DNA of 64,000 nucleotides from Chloridium humicola. Its lineage: Eukaryota; Ascomycota; Sordariomycetes; Chaetosphaeriales; Chaetosphaeriaceae. Below are positions 45,763 through 56,365 of the stretch, in pieces. Below the pieces are notes generated by a model. The model saw nothing but the letters and a program-made list of their open reading frames with translations, ran no database searches and had not been told where the DNA came from. Location of the stretch: NCBI GenBank assembly GCA_027569505.1, contig JAPDFF010000101.1:1-64000 (forward strand). Reading direction: 5' to 3'. Each line of letters begins with the position of its first letter. The first letter of the stretch is position 1. A program made the translations under genes and the position numbers.

Positions 45763-46837
45763 AATGGTGGTGGTGGTGGTGGTAATCGTTGGGTAATTTT
45801 ATCTCCTCTCTCTTGACCATGAACTGGGTCGGCATGCGGACTTAGCGGGACCTGAGGCGTCTTGATGACGCCGGAATGAAAAGTTTGTCCCTCATTGAGC
45901 GGTCGGCCGGCTATGGATATCGTTAGGTTGAGAGAGAGCCTCGGAGGCGTCGTGGAGCGGTAGACAAGACGATAGATCTCTGCGTTTAATGAGACAATGT
46001 TCGAAAAACCTGTCGGTCCGGACTGTGTTGCAGTTAGACGAGTTAGGACTCTTAACGTCATCCCGTCTCTCAACCTTTCTTGAATTCAGGCTGCTGCCGC
46101 CCCCCAGCATATCCTGATTCGTGTGGTCGCATTTGCATTCGGAGAAGGCAAGTCATCCTTCGAGGGGCCTTGATTGGAGTCAGCTGGCTTGCGTACTGTT
46201 CGACCCTACCACATGGATGACGAATGGACAGCGGATGGATAACAGAGGAGAGGAACCAGCGTCGTCAGATTGAACCCTGCCATGAGCATTGGACCCTAAG
46301 CACTTGGCGCCCTCACTTTCCTGCAATGTGACAGTTGACGTTCTAAGGTTTGATGGCTTGTGTCTTGTCTTTTGAGCACTACACGAGTGACGAGACACAC
46401 TGGTAGATGCGAGCTTGTCGGTCAGTAGCCCTGACGTTAGCTTTTGCAAGAGGTTTATGTTTAGCCCATTTCAAAACAACACTTCTGGACAGTTTCGCAG
46501 ATGGTGATCTCGGCAGTCTAGCGACTTCTGCACGAGTTCAAGGGTATGTCACAGGCAGAAGAGACGGACTGCTTTGTCTAATAGACCGGAGTATTCTCTC
46601 TCTCTTAGCAGAGTCGTGTCTTCAGCCAGCGAGAATTCTGATGGGTGTGCCCAAGAAAAGCCATCTGCTGTCTGCCCTGCAACCCGCTTTCTCTGTATAT
46701 CCCAGGTCCCGACTAAGGAACGTCTCCTTCTCTGACGCTAATGCCAGATATCTCCTGCTGCGGCCTGTCTTTAAGATCCAAGTCTCTTCCTCGGAACGGA
46801 GGTGGCATCTCCCCCCTATTGTCCCAACTTTCCAGCG
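45763..46837. other. Convergent intergenic region
   Basis: About 1.1 kb between the ends of the desaturase and the cyanovirin-like gene. A GGT microsatellite directly follows the desaturase stop (45764-45783). No gene recognised. Confidence 0.5.
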
Positions 46838-47560
46838 CTAAACCCTTCCGTGAGCCGCTGACAAAGAAGCCATGCCCCCAGCACACCTGAGCGTGCCCAT
46901 TTCGTTGCTGATGCCTGCGTCTGGAGTGTCCACAGATGTTAGCATCTCTTTCTAACCCCAATCTTCGGGGAAGACATACCCAAGTCCAGCGTCGAAACGA
47001 CCACCCGCTTCCCAATCAGAGGGGAACAAGCGCATGTCAGGAGGTGCTTTGCACCCGCGCCCTCGCCATCGGCCTCGGCCACGGTACAGTTGGTGCAGTA
47101 GTTGGAGAACTTGCCGCTGTTTCCAGTGTTAGCATCATCCCTCCCGTCTTCAAATCACACTCCATTGCTCCCGCCATTACCCCGTTCCCAACCACCACCA
47201 CCCTCCACTAACACCAAGAGAAGAAACACAAAGAGAGGAAAACCCTTACTAAACCTCCCACTTCATCCTCCCACTCCCCTGGTCCAATCCAATACACATG
47301 GTCAAGTCCAGCTCGTTCAGCGACTGGGCTTCGACAACCCCATCACCATAGTTCTCGCCCTCACCGGTCCCAACCAGCTCAGGGTAGCAGCAGGTCGCGC
47401 CGAGGAAAAAGTTGTGTGAGAGACCCACGGCGGTGCAGGACTGGGAGAAGTTGGCGTAGGTTGAGGTTGTGGAGGGCGGGACGGCCGCGGCCGCAGCGAA
47501 GACTGCCGCTAGGAGGGTGGTGGCGAGTACGGAGGTGAGAGGGAAGGTTGAGAGCTGCAT
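46838..47560 (-). CDS. Secreted cyanovirin-N homology (CVNH) protein
   Basis: Three minus-strand exons, 47560-47250, 47116-46980 and 46920-46838, join in frame across introns of 133 and 59 nt (GTAAGG to CAG; GTATGT to CAG with a TGCTAAC branch) to give about 176 residues. Residues 1-30 (MQLSTFPLTSVLATTLLAAV...) are a signal peptide. The joined text shows the paired CVNH repeat: LNELDLTMCIGLDQGSGRMK, then GKFSNYCTNC, LTCACSPLIGKRVVVSTLDL and ISNEMGTLRCAGG. Proteins of this family bind mannose-rich glycans; in fungi their role is unclear. Several cysteines could form disulfides. The start at 47560 is chosen for the signal peptide. Without both introns the domain is cut off, so an automatic annotation could miss it. 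Confidence 0.82.
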
Positions 47561-50246
47561 TTTTGGTTTCTTTGTTGGTGTCTTGTAGGGGCGAGTGTGG
47601 GGGCTGGTTGGTTCTTGGTCGGGACTCAGGGGGTGCGTTGGGTAGCGAGGAGGGTCGTTTGAGGTTTGGGGGTTGAGAGGTTGATGTGTTGACAGAGGGG
47701 TGGTTTTGAGTAGGAGGATGAAAGAGGTGTACTCTTTTTCGGTTTTCTTTAGACTATGGAGGGACGAGATCAAAAAAGAAGGAAGTGTTCGGTCCGTTCC
47801 TTCCCGCAACAGTTGAGGGAAGTGGGCAACTACAAATACAGGCGTCGGAGGTTGGCTGTAACGCTCACTCGAAGGCAACTCGAATGGCTCGGGATGAAAC
47901 AGTCTACAGCTCTCTCGACACGCCTAGCAGCCTTCTTCCCAGTCCTCGCAATGTCAAATATCCTTTGCTTGTGTTGGACGATAGGAAGGCGCAGGATCTC
48001 GATCATTTTTGGTCACACGATGTCACGGACTGAGGTGGTTCAAGACGTAAGTCTGCCTCGATGGCTCCAGGCCAGAGGGCTGGTGTGGCGGGCATTCGGG
48101 TTGATGTCTTGCAAACAGGGGGAGTGTGACAGTTGAGGGGTCTGTTTGCTCACAAGGGCAGTGACACCACGTCATCAGAGGAAACCTCAAGGGCTGACGG
48201 GCAGACTGAGGCGGACTCGGCGCCTCGGTTATCAAAGGCTTCCGTTCGTTGTTTTTGCCGCTGGAACGTCGTGCCGGCGAGAGACGTCATGGCTAACCCG
48301 CCAGTCTAAGACCTGCTTCCAACGGCTATCCTCTCTCTCACTGAGCTCGAGTTTGGCTTCCTGGGGATCCATCATTCTCGAGAGAGACAACGAAGTTGGC
48401 CTTCGATCAACAACATGAGACCGGCCTTGGGGAACTGGGGTGTGAAGAGAGAAGTCTCGACATAGGACTATATCCGCCACTTGTGTCCTCCCCACTTCTG
48501 GCAAAGCTGTCGGATTTCGAAATCATCGTCTTCCTTTCTCACCATCGCCCGGTGCCAGCCACAGCATGTTGTGCCTAGGAGACACAACAAGGCTGCCCTG
48601 GCCAGGGGCACAGGAGACCCACCCCACTAGGGAAACATCAAAGCACGAACCATTGCAAAAGGGAGGAGAAAGAATTTAAACTTTCTCGGCTGCGGCATGT
48701 TCCGCTTGGCAATGACCGCCCAGGTGGTGGGCTGGTCTGGAAGGAGGCATAAAATTCAAAACAAACCGGCCCCGCCGCAACTTCGCAATCGAGATTGGCG
48801 GCGGCCCCTCGTCATTTCCGGCCCCTGTTGTTTTTACTGTGGCGTGGGGTGAAACGGTTTGGATGTTTTCCAGAAGGAATGCTGCCGTGATGTCGACACA
48901 CTTTCGCAACGAGGAGAGTTCGGAGTTCTCGGTCGGTCTGGTCCGCGGAAAGGTGCCACGGCTGGCCCTTGCAGACTGGGGGCGGCACTCGTCCACACAC
49001 CCAGTCGACAGTATGCTGTTGGGTTGACCTCGCTGCCACGAGAACTCTCCTCATGCTGCCTCATGCCGTGCTCAGGAGTCTGCGCGTCTCTGCGGCCGCC
49101 CGGCAACGTGGGCGTATCCGCTGGCAGGGAAGCTTCAACCTGGAAGCTTGCGCTGTCGATCCCTGATCCCCTGAGAGCGTCGGCTCGTCGGTCAACAGAG
49201 AAGCCCGACAGCTGGCGCCGAGATCAAGCTTTAACCTCACCGCTGGCCAACCGGACAAAACCTCCAGACTGCTGTGATTTCTGAAATGGGCAGGGAGCTG
49301 AGCCTCTGAGATCACCATTTTGTCAGCGTTGGAGTGTTGGATGCCGTGCCTTGATTTGCAGCCGTTGTGTGGTTGTGTGTTCTTGGGTGGTGCTGGGCGG
49401 AGCTTTCGATAAGTCCAGACCTGCAGCGATCCTCCACTCTTCCCCCTCTCGCTTCCAGGTGGTGCTGCGCTGCTGTGGTGCTGTGCTGGGGAATGGGGGC
49501 CTACTGTGGTGCGAATGTTCCGGGAGCTCCTTCCGTCATTTGCCTTGACTCGTCGGTTTTTCCAGCCCTGGATTGTCGATTTCTTGGTCAATCCCTCACT
49601 CCTCACTCCTCACTCCCTCCCCATCACCACCACGCCTTCGCTTTGCCTTTTCCTTGCAACATAAGATCATCATCCGATCGACCCGTCGCTCATTCGCTCC
49701 CTCTCCCCCATTCCGACGCCGTCACAAAAAAAGACGCCGCCTAATTTTGTGTACATTCGCTCCTCTTCGATATTCTTTCTCAACCACCACAACCCCCGAC
49801 TTTCGTTCACCAGCCCCTGCCCTGCACATAATCGCCCGTTTCCAACCAACCCAACCTCTCCACCGACGACGACCTCCCGGACATAACCCAGTCGCCCTCC
49901 ATTCAATCGTTCAAGCGTACCTCTTATAATAATTACCCCCGTTGCTGGTTCTTGCGCAGGCCGGTTTTCCGCCAATCAGCCCCCTCACGACCCAGTTCAT
50001 CGACCCGGCCGCATTGTGAGACACCGCTTTGGCATCCAGGGGCTAACCGCTCGCGTTCCGACCGACCACCCTCGACGCAACGATCCTCCTCCCTCGCCGC
50101 GCCGACTTCCCCTCGCTGCTTCGCGCCCCCGCTTGGCCTCGACCGAAAACTCCAAACACCGCTCAGCAAATCCTCAGACCGCGGGAGGCAGGCCTTCTGC
50201 GACAACACGCGACCATCTCCATCTTTTAGGGGTGCGCCATGCCAAG
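47561..50246. other. Long divergent intergenic region
   Basis: About 2.7 kb between divergent genes. Many short frames, none with motifs. 49580-50010 is very C/T-rich and probably the leader of the TBC gene, with a possible leader intron acceptor near 49959. The frame of the TBC protein is open back to 50016. Confidence 0.5.
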
Positions 50247-52540
50247 ATGATGATCTACGAGAGACCGCTCCACGACGTCGTCCTGCCCGGACCCAGCTCT
50301 CCTCCCAGCATGACCACCTCCAAGTCCTCAAAATCCTCTTCTCTCAGCTCGCTGCCCGAGGACGACGGCAGCGTGCTCGCCGATGTGAATCACTTTGAGG
50401 ACATCGGCCTCGACGATGCCCAGACCGACCCACGAACCCTCTCCGACCAGCACCTCAAGAACGCCCCGAATCCCTACAGCCCGTCCTTCCCCTCCGACCT
50501 GCGCACAGTAACGAAGCGAACCGTTTCCGCCTCGACGCCCCGACTCCAGTACTCGCGCGACTCGTCAAGGACCCGCCAACACCGCGACTCCGCGCCTCCG
50601 CCAAGGTCGCGCCCGAGCCTTCCGGTTATCCAGAGCCAAATACGAACCGTCAATGGTCGCGTCGCCAGCCTGGGGCTCCTGGAGCCCTGCACCAGCCCTC
50701 TTCTCATCCGCGGCCTCGGCCGCCAGCGCTCGCACACGTCGCTGCGCCCTAGGAGTCCCAGCCCGAACCTGTCACTCTCCCCGAGAGATCCCAATACTAT
50801 GATGAACCCCCGGAGGGGCAGTTGGCAATCGACCGCTTCTCGGAAGTCGGTTGTTGAATTGGAGTTGGAATGCGACGAGGACGACGGAGACGAGATCCCC
50901 GACGGTCTTGTGTTGGACAATGTGCCCATTTCGCCGAGGCCCCCATCGGAACGGCTGCACAGCCGCCCTCCCTCCCTCAAGGCACCATCGCCCGAGCGCC
51001 CACCTAAGGAGAGGGTGCGGAGTGTCGGCAACGGCACCCCTGCGGTCGCGGTAGCCCACGGGTCACTTCGGTCACCAACTTGGAAATCTGATACGGCGCT
51101 GTCGACACTCGGCTCGGCTGCCTCTAGCCGCGTCGCGAGCCCAACCACCCCGAGGGCGAAGAGCTGGACTGCTGCGCTGGCGGAGCTGAACGCCGACGCG
51201 AAGGCATTGACCGAGAAGCTGGAGGAACATGCCGAGCAGATGGAGCACCGGGCTCAGCAGCGGTCCAGCACCGGCTCCATGCCCAACGCCAGGAGGGCGT
51301 CCGACCCGGAGGCCAAGCCCAGGGTCAAGTCGGCTTTGGCCGAGCTCCCTCCTTTACGCCGCTCCAACATTATGATCGATCCCTTGCCCATTTCGAAGGA
51401 GAAGGAGGCCGTCCTCTCCCGCACACGCCCCTCATGGCTCCCGCCCAAGGACCCTGCCGAGGAGCGCCGCCACCTGAAGGAGTACCAAAAGATAATGAAT
51501 CAGAGCATCGAAGCCGACCGCCGCCGTCAGGCTGCCAAACGCGCCCGCTCCGAGTGCCGCGATGTTGCCGCCGACAGCATCATGCAGATCTGGGAGCGCG
51601 ACATCATTCCGCGCTGGAACGACGCGGTCCGCGAGCGCAGGACCAGGGACATGTGGTGGCGGGGCATTGCACCGCGCAGCCGCGGCGCCGTCTGGACTCG
51701 GGCGATTGGGAACGAGCTTGGCCTCACCAAAACATCGTTCGAAGCTGCGCTAGGCCGCGCCCGCGACGCCGAGACCAAGGCCAAGTCGGGACACGGCACC
51801 GCCGAGGATATGCGCGCTGTCTCGTGGTTTGACGTCATCAGCAAGGACGTTCGGGAGCGCACATGGCCAGACCTGCGCATCTTCCAGCCCGGCGCCCCGC
51901 TGCACCAGAGCTTGGTGGATGTCCTGCGCGCGTATGTCATGTACAGGAGCGACATCGGCTACGTGCCAGGCTGCAATGTGAGTCCTTCATCTCATCGCAC
52001 CGCGACAACGTTACTAACCACCTCTAGACCATCGCCGCCCTCCTCCTCCTCAATCTCCCAACCCCAACCGACGCCTTTATCGCCCTTGCCAACGCCCTCA
52101 ACCGTCCCCTCCCCCTCAGCTTCTACGCCCAGGACGCCGGCGCCAAACACTCGGCCTACAACCTCCTCCTGCACACCCTCCTCCAGAAATCCCCCAACCT
52201 CCACGAACACCTCACTCACCTCCTCGACCACGACCACGACCACGACCCGGACCTATACCTCAACGACATCTTCACCGGCCTCTTCACCCGCCACCTCGCC
52301 CTCGACGAGGCCACCCGCCTGTGGGACGTGTATGTCTTCGAGGGCGATGCCCTTCTCGTGCGCGCCGGCGTGGCGCTGCTGCTTCAGAGGGAGATGGCGC
52401 TGCTGGGGACGAAGAGCATTGCTGAGGTTCAGGCTGTTCTTGGGGCGACGTCGGACGGGGGGAAGAGTCCCCGTGTGGTGGGCGGGAGTGGCGAGGAGGA
52501 GAAGTGGATGAAGGCTGTTAGGGATGCGGGCAAGGCTTGA
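50247..52540 (+). CDS. TBC-domain (Rab-GAP-like) protein
   Basis: Exons 50247-51977 and 52028-52540 (50-nt intron, GTGAGT to TAG) give about 747 residues. The first 400 residues are Ser/Pro/Arg-rich and disordered. From about residue 480 the TBC fold appears: IWERDIIPRWNDAV, RGAVWTRAIGNELGLT, ISKDVRERTWPDLRIFQPGA, then YRSDIGYVPGCNTIAALLLL and ATRLWDVYVFEGDALLVRAG. It resembles the TBC1D12/14 group. TBC proteins speed GTP hydrolysis on Rab GTPases with an Arg and a Gln finger. Here the Gln position of the YxQG motif reads Pro (YVPG, codon CCA), and the Arg motif has one extra residue. The start could lie upstream, at 50016 at the earliest. A His-Asp run (DHDHDHDPD) sits in the C-terminal half. 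Confidence 0.88.
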
Positions 52541-53641
52541 TTTGCCTGCCCAAGGCGGAGGAGGATAGCCCTTGCTACATACGACTGTCGTTACATATCA
52601 CAGCGTCGACTGTACCCCGGCGTCATTATGAGCGAGCGGGTTATTATGTCGTTTTGCCTATTTTCTGTTTGTTCCTCTTTGGACAAAGCAAGCAAGCAAG
52701 AGCCTTCCGGGAAAATGGATGGGCGGACGGGGGGTGGAGTTCATGATTTTATTTTATTTTTTCGTTCTGGGCTGATCTTTTTTTTTCTTCTTTGTCGCTT
52801 TTTACCCTTCTTTCTATCGCCCACCTCTTACCCATTCTGTTTCTGTAGAGCGGAATGAGCTTATTGTGTATATCTTAATCTTCTTGGGGGGTGCCACCGG
52901 TCGTGGCTGTTGGGGGGACGGGTGGTTTGGGGTCGGTTTTTGGGCGCGTAGGGATAGCGAGCATCGTTGCGTTGTCTGGGCTGTGGTGATTGGATGTTGG
53001 CTGTTGCTAGCAGTGTGTTCCTCTGCTGGAGGAAGAGAGGGGGATAAGGAGGGGGTTGGGAGAGGGTTGCATATTTGGGCTATTGTAGATGTGAATGACA
53101 GTGGTTTGGTGAGACATTGGAATTGTCTTGTCTTGTTGCTGCGCCCTTGTGGTGCTGTGGAAGATGTCTGTGCTCATTGCCTGGTGTTGCGGGCCGACCC
53201 GAATGCAGGGTTCATGTTTTGTGGGTCGAATTCGGAGCTGCTGTCATCCGTCCGTGCATCGTAAACTCAAACCGCAAGATTGACGACGACATGGTGTTGC
53301 GACTTTAAGGAGACCTTGCAGTGGTGGAGACAACTTCAACCATACCAAGCCAACTTCCACCTGACACAGAATCCGGACTGTGTCACCAAAACAACACATG
53401 GTCGTACCCAAAAGTCATTGGTCTAGTCTCGCTCTTTGCTTATTACAGAAACCCTTTTAGTACAACAGAACCGGAAGCAAACCCAGTCTTCCGAAACGCC
53501 CTTTCCAAACCAGGGAAAATTACCTCTTCTCCATGCTGAAAAAATTCATCGCGCAAAGATGACCACCGTTCGTTATCCAACCCTAGGCAAGTCCCCATCT
53601 CTCTGTCTCTCCTTCTCAGATCATCATCAAGGCGATCATCT
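52541..53641. other. Convergent intergenic region
   Basis: About 1.1 kb holding the 3' ends of the TBC and glycosyltransferase genes. T-rich at 52750-52830. No gene recognised. Confidence 0.5.
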
Positions 53642-55270
53642 TCAAAACTCCCAAACCAACTCCACCACCTCATCCAACCCCTTCCCACCCCCCTCCCTCT
53701 CCGGCGCGCGATACACGTAGGCCTGCCTAAACTTCCCCTCCCCCCTGACCACCCCATTATCCACCGCGACCAGCCTATAACTCTTCTTCTCGTCCGCGCC
53801 CAGCCTCTTCCGAAACGGCTGGTACACAAAATCATACCTATCATCCACCTCATCAAACGTGCCCTCCACCCTCTCCAAATCCACATCCTCCAACCCATCC
53901 CGGTACGTCGTGATGCTGTACCCGTTCACAAACAGCGTATCCTCGCCAAACCGCCACCGCTGCAGGAAACAGTCCCCGCAAAACCGTGCTATTCCCGCCA
54001 TCTTGTCCACGGGCGCGTGGTACCACGACTTCCAATGATGAATACTCAGCGTCTTCCTCCCGCTCTCAAAAAACCCGGAGGGGTCCCCCATGATATCATG
54101 CTGCCACAGCCCGTCCACCAGCGTGAGCTTCGCCGTGCTGTACCCATACACACACTCCTTCAGCATCCCATCGCCCGACACAATCGTCGTCTCGGTAACG
54201 CATTCCTCCAGATGCGGCTCGAGCTGCTTCGCCAGCGGCATCGACAGAAACACCCCGGCCCCGCCGTACGCCATGTACCCCCACAACTTGTTGCTGACCC
54301 AGTTATCCGCCAGCTGGCCCAGCCACTGGGGACGCGTGTGGTCGTGCTTGCGGAGCTCCTCCGCGATGGGGTAGAGCGCGGGGAAGAACGTGTCGTCGTC
54401 GAGGACGCCGAGCCAGGTTGTCTGCGGGGTGGCGGCGTCGAGCATGTCGCGCACGAGGAGGAAGTGGAGTTGTTCGACGGGAGCGGGGGATTCGGGTTTT
54501 GCTTTGGGGGGTGTGTCCTTGCGGGGCAGGCCCTGTTTGAGTTTGGGGGCGGTGATGGTTGCGAGCATGCCGGCACGGCGGTAGGCGGCTTCAAGAGCGG
54601 GGAGGTCAAGGTCGAGGTTGGGGTCGTCTGCGTCCGAGACGATGGCGATGAGTTGCGCGCCTGTGTTGGCGAGCCAGTGGGCAAAGACTGGGAGGGAGGA
54701 GTGGATGCGGTCGTAGGTGGAGGCGATGCCGAAGAGGAGGTGGGGGTAGCGTTCCGCGGGGTAGGCTGGGGGCACGGGGAGACGCAGCGGCTCGCAGGCG
54801 GGCGGTATTATCGCAGCACAGGGCGAGCGCAGGTCGACGTGGGTGAAGCCGGTGATGAGCGGGCCGGTGATGTTAGCGACTATGTCGCGGTCGTTGGATT
54901 CGCTGCGGGAGGGGCGGACGCAGCGGCGGGTGTAGAGGATGTTCTCGGTCAAGTCGAGGTCTTTGTGGCGTAGGAAGTTCAGGTCCTGCTTGCAGAAGTC
55001 GCTGTCGGTTTCGAGGATGGGCGGGTAGACGTGCGCCGGCTTCTTAACCTTGTCGGACTGGTGTTTGTGGCCGTTCTTCTTCCCCGCGGCGTCGGGCCGG
55101 TGTTCTACCACGGTCGAGGGCGAGCCATTGTGCAGCCTGTTGGCAGTCAGGGCGAAGATGGACACCAGGAACACCACCAGCAAGAGGAGCGACGCTCTTG
55201 GGGAACACTGGTGGGCGAGCATGCCGGACGACCAAGCGGGACGCTGGCGGCAGCGCGTCCAACGGCTCAA
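53642..55270 (-). CDS. Type II membrane glycosyltransferase (GT31/fringe-like)
   Basis: A single exon of about 542 residues. A short cytosolic N-terminus is followed by one membrane anchor (ASLLLLVVFLVSIFALTA, residues about 27-44), then a luminal domain, the layout of Golgi glycosyltransferases. The catalytic region has AHWLANTGAQLIAIVSDAD, LGVLDDDTFFPALYPIAEEL with the metal-binding DDD/DxD motif, GYMAYGGAGVFLSMPLAKQL and SGDGMLKECV, as in fungal GT31/fringe-type enzymes that add a sugar from a nucleotide sugar to a glycan. Donor and acceptor cannot be deduced. A start at the internal Met 17 (55222) would still keep the anchor. The cysteines spread over the luminal domain could form disulfides. 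Confidence 0.87.
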   Translation of the reverse strand: MSRWTRCRQRPAWSSGMLAHQCSPRASLLLLVVFLVSIFALTANRLHNGSPSTVVEHRPDAAGKKNGHKHQSDKVKKPAHVYPPILETDSDFCKQDLNFLRHKDLDLTENILYTRRCVRPSRSESNDRDIVANITGPLITGFTHVDLRSPCAAIIPPACEPLRLPVPPAYPAERYPHLLFGIASTYDRIHSSLPVFAHWLANTGAQLIAIVSDADDPNLDLDLPALEAAYRRAGMLATITAPKLKQGLPRKDTPPKAKPESPAPVEQLHFLLVRDMLDAATPQTTWLGVLDDDTFFPALYPIAEELRKHDHTRPQWLGQLADNWVSNKLWGYMAYGGAGVFLSMPLAKQLEPHLEECVTETTIVSGDGMLKECVYGYSTAKLTLVDGLWQHDIMGDPSGFFESGRKTLSIHHWKSWYHAPVDKMAGIARFCGDCFLQRWRFGEDTLFVNGYSITTYRDGLEDVDLERVEGTFDEVDDRYDFVYQPFRKRLGADEKKSYRLVAVDNGVVRGEGKFRQAYVYRAPEREGGGKGLDEVVELVWEF

Positions 55271-56365
55271 AGGTCTAATCTGGCGATGATGGTCGCATTC
55301 AGCGACGGAAACGAGTGTGCGGCGCGCAAAAGCACGAGGAAAGAAAGAGGCTCAATCGAGGGACCGTTTGCTGGGGCTGGGGTTTCAAAAAAGGGGGTGG
55401 GGAAAAGGACCCCTGCCCTGGCAGATCTGGTCTGGCAGGGTCCACGGGCAGGTGAGACGATGGAGGATGGCCAGGGGCGGCGATTGCTTTCACGCGCGTA
55501 CCCTTCGGCAGATGATGTTGAACAACGGGACGGCTGAGCGAGCGTGGTATTTTGTGATGGTTCAAAATCCCGCTGCCAGAGCCTGCCTTGCTTGCCAAGG
55601 GGGCATTATTCATCCGATCTTCCCCTCGACCTCGCCTGGGGGTGGCAAGGAGCTGCTCTGCTTTCTGTTTCTGGAAAATCCACTGCCTTCTCGGGCCCCC
55701 AACCGAAAGCAATCTGCAGGGCTCTGCTAGCGCAATTATGGACGCGGCAGCCGAATCCTAGCGAAGAGTCTAGACGCACGTCAGACGGGATGCCAAGCCA
55801 CTTCTCGCATCTGGCCTTGTGGTCAATTGCAACGGTTTGATTGGTGGGACTGCATGCCTCAGGGTGAGACTTGTCGACAGGTCGTGTTCGACAGAGGCAC
55901 GAATCGCGTGCAGAACAGGTTGTCCTCGTTGTCCAGCTGGCCCAGTCAAGCTGAGGCCCATTTTCCGAATGCATAGCCTCCCGCAATTCTCAACCGAAAC
56001 GCAGAGCGGCGGCCCTGAGGGAAGTGATCGTCCGAGATTTCTGTGGACGAGGCGTCATTTGGCGGCGACTGAATCATGATATGCGGGTCATCCAAACTGA
56101 GACCGGCATCTCAAACACGCGTGGGCGCGCAAGGCAACGTCTGTGGGACCGGCGTAAGACGATCGGTTCTGGCCGGTGATACAGACGTTATTGTTCAGGA
56201 CTCGTGCCAGGTCGACGCGAAGATAACTCGTCTTCTTGATGGTGACGCAGTAACGGTGACCATCTGGCGGTCGACCAGGTCCTACCCTGATTTTGTGGGG
56301 GGACACTGGAGTCTGCAATTCGATTCAAGGCAAGGCCCCACGACCAACTCGGTGCAACAGCCTCA
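55271..56365. other. Intergenic region upstream of the glycosyltransferase
   Basis: About 1.1 kb. It holds the glycosyltransferase promoter and the 3' flank of the Zn2Cys6 gene. Short overlapping frames only; nothing recognised. Confidence 0.5.
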
